Part shown: one piece after another, positions 5,215 to 5,927 of the stretch
How positions within the stretch are numbered: the first letter of the stretch is position 1
Layout of the letters: the number at the start of each line of letters is the position of its first letter
From: an uncultured Oscillibacter sp.
GTDB taxonomy: Bacteria; Bacillota; Clostridia; Oscillospirales; Oscillospiraceae
Assembly (NCBI GenBank): GCA_910586735.1
Contig: CAJUJW010000104.1
Location: forward strand, 1-5,927
Direction of reading: 5' to 3'
DNA: 5,927 bases
Position numbers and translations under genes: made by a program
The notes under the pieces: model-generated
Database searches by the model: none
What the model was told of the DNA's origin: nothing
What the model saw: only the letters and a program-made list of their open reading frames with translations

Positions 5215-5927
5215 TTACAGGGACTTCTCGTAGGACTCGATCATCTTCTTGAACGTGTGACCCGTACGACACCTGAGATTTGTGAGGTATTTGTCCGTAG
5301 TATCCCCGGTAAATATCTTGATTTGCAGCTTTAGCCGCCCATCCTCGGGAGTGACGAAAATCTTGTCAATATAGCGGTCCACAAATTCTTTGTTGATGAT
5401 GCCTTGGGCGGCGTCCCGCTTGGCCTCCCGGAGCACCCGGCGGATGGCGTCAATGTGCTTCTTAAACTCCGTCTTGGAAAGCTGCTGCTGTTCCAGCTCG
5501 TAAATCTGCCGCTCGGCCTCGTCCATCTCCCGGTCACAGTCTTTATTCATAGCAAGGAAATCCCGATCGGAGAGCTGCCCGGCGGCGTTGTATCCCAGGA
5601 GCTTGCTTTTCTTCTTCTGTGCCAGCTCGATTTGCTGGCGCAGGGCGGCGATCTGCTTGGCTGTGTCCCCGCCGTCTCCCAGGGATTTATACATTTCAAT
5701 GTATTCCTCTATGAGAGCGTCGGCATCCGCTTCGGTCTCCTGGAACACCTCAAAGAGAAGGGGCTTCAGCTCCTCCTCATAGATCGGGAAGGAGGCGCAG
5801 GAATCCGCGCCGTTTTTGATTTTTCCGGAGCAGACCCACTTGCTGTTTTTCTTTCCGGTTTTGTCCACAGAGTCCCGGCGGTAGTAGGCCGCGCCGCAGT
5901 GGATGCAGTAGAGCTTTCCGGTGAGGA
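5215..5927 (-). CDS. Large serine recombinase, C-terminal part (5' end outside window)
   Basis: Site-specific DNA integrase/excisionase of an integrative element or prophage. The 236 visible C-terminal residues show the recombinase zinc ribbon, with Cys pairs in LYCIHCGAAYY and WVCSGKIKNGADSC followed by SFPIYEEEL, and then the coiled-coil domain: heptad-like TAKQIAALRQQIELAQKKKSKLL, the family-typical YNAAGQLSDRDFLAMN, and DREMDEAERQIYELEQQQL. A returning segment INKEFVDRYIDKIFVTPEDG ends the protein. The N-terminal catalytic serine domain lies beyond the right edge; the open frame runs off the window, and internal GTG 5868 is not the true start. Base composition is visibly less GC-rich than the neighbouring core genes, and codon use differs (AAA, AAG, ATT, TTG frequent), consistent with acquisition by transfer. 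It is convergent with dpaB, with 57 bp between the stops. Confidence 0.92.
   Translation of the reverse strand, partial: LTGKLYCIHCGAAYYRRDSVDKTGKKNSKWVCSGKIKNGADSCASFPIYEEELKPLLFEVFQETEADADALIEEYIEMYKSLGDGGDTAKQIAALRQQIELAQKKKSKLLGYNAAGQLSDRDFLAMNKDCDREMDEAERQIYELEQQQLSKTEFKKHIDAIRRVLREAKRDAAQGIINKEFVDRYIDKIFVTPEDGRLKLQIKIFTGDTTDKYLTNLRCRTGHTFKKMIESYEKSL

Overview
The window looks like a chromosomal segment of a GC-rich, endospore-forming Firmicute of the class Clostridia, probably an Oscillospiraceae-type gut anaerobe (Flavonifractor/Oscillibacter/Intestinimonas-like). The reasons are a MurC and a Cca of Firmicute type, strong purine-rich Shine-Dalgarno (SD) sites, clear sigma-A promoters, and both subunits of dipicolinate synthase, an enzyme of endospore formers. 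The taxon is an inference; no rRNA is present.

Layout: (1) 1-1046, minus strand, murC (peptidoglycan precursor ligase), cut by the left edge. (2) 1090-1139, a compact divergent promoter whose two -10 boxes share one 8-bp palindrome; it serves murC to the left and cca to the right. (3) 1161-2513, plus strand, cca (CCA-adding tRNA nucleotidyltransferase with HD domain), followed 11 nt later by a 57-codon ORF that looks like the truncated front of a PBECR-like phage/toxin nuclease. (4) 2682-2857, a stand-alone small-RNA unit: consensus-like promoter, a sequence closed by a 10-bp stem that folds into a four-way junction, and a strong intrinsic terminator. I cannot assign it to a known RNA family, and it is the best candidate here for something undescribed. 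(5) 2873-3559, minus strand, a YjjG/YfnB-type HAD nucleotidase with its own extended -10 promoter, then a 35-bp heptamer repeat array. (6) 3747-5157, plus strand, dpaA-dpaB (spoVFA-spoVFB), making dipicolinic acid for the spore core, ending in a GC-rich hairpin. (7) 5215-5927, minus strand, the C-terminal part of a large serine recombinase running off the right edge and convergent with dpaB. Its lower GC and different codon use mark it as mobile DNA, so an element boundary (att site) probably lies at or near the end of dpaB.

The core genes (murC, cca, HAD nucleotidase) are housekeeping; dpaAB is sporulation-specific and acts in the mother cell. A serine recombinase directly beside dpaB is notable because spoVFB is interrupted by a sporulation-excised element in at least one Bacillus; here dpaB appears intact. 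No stretch longer than 300 bases lacks a gene. The two real intergenic spaces (2699-2872 and 3560-3746) hold the small RNA, and the HAD promoter, heptamer repeat and putative dpaA promoter.
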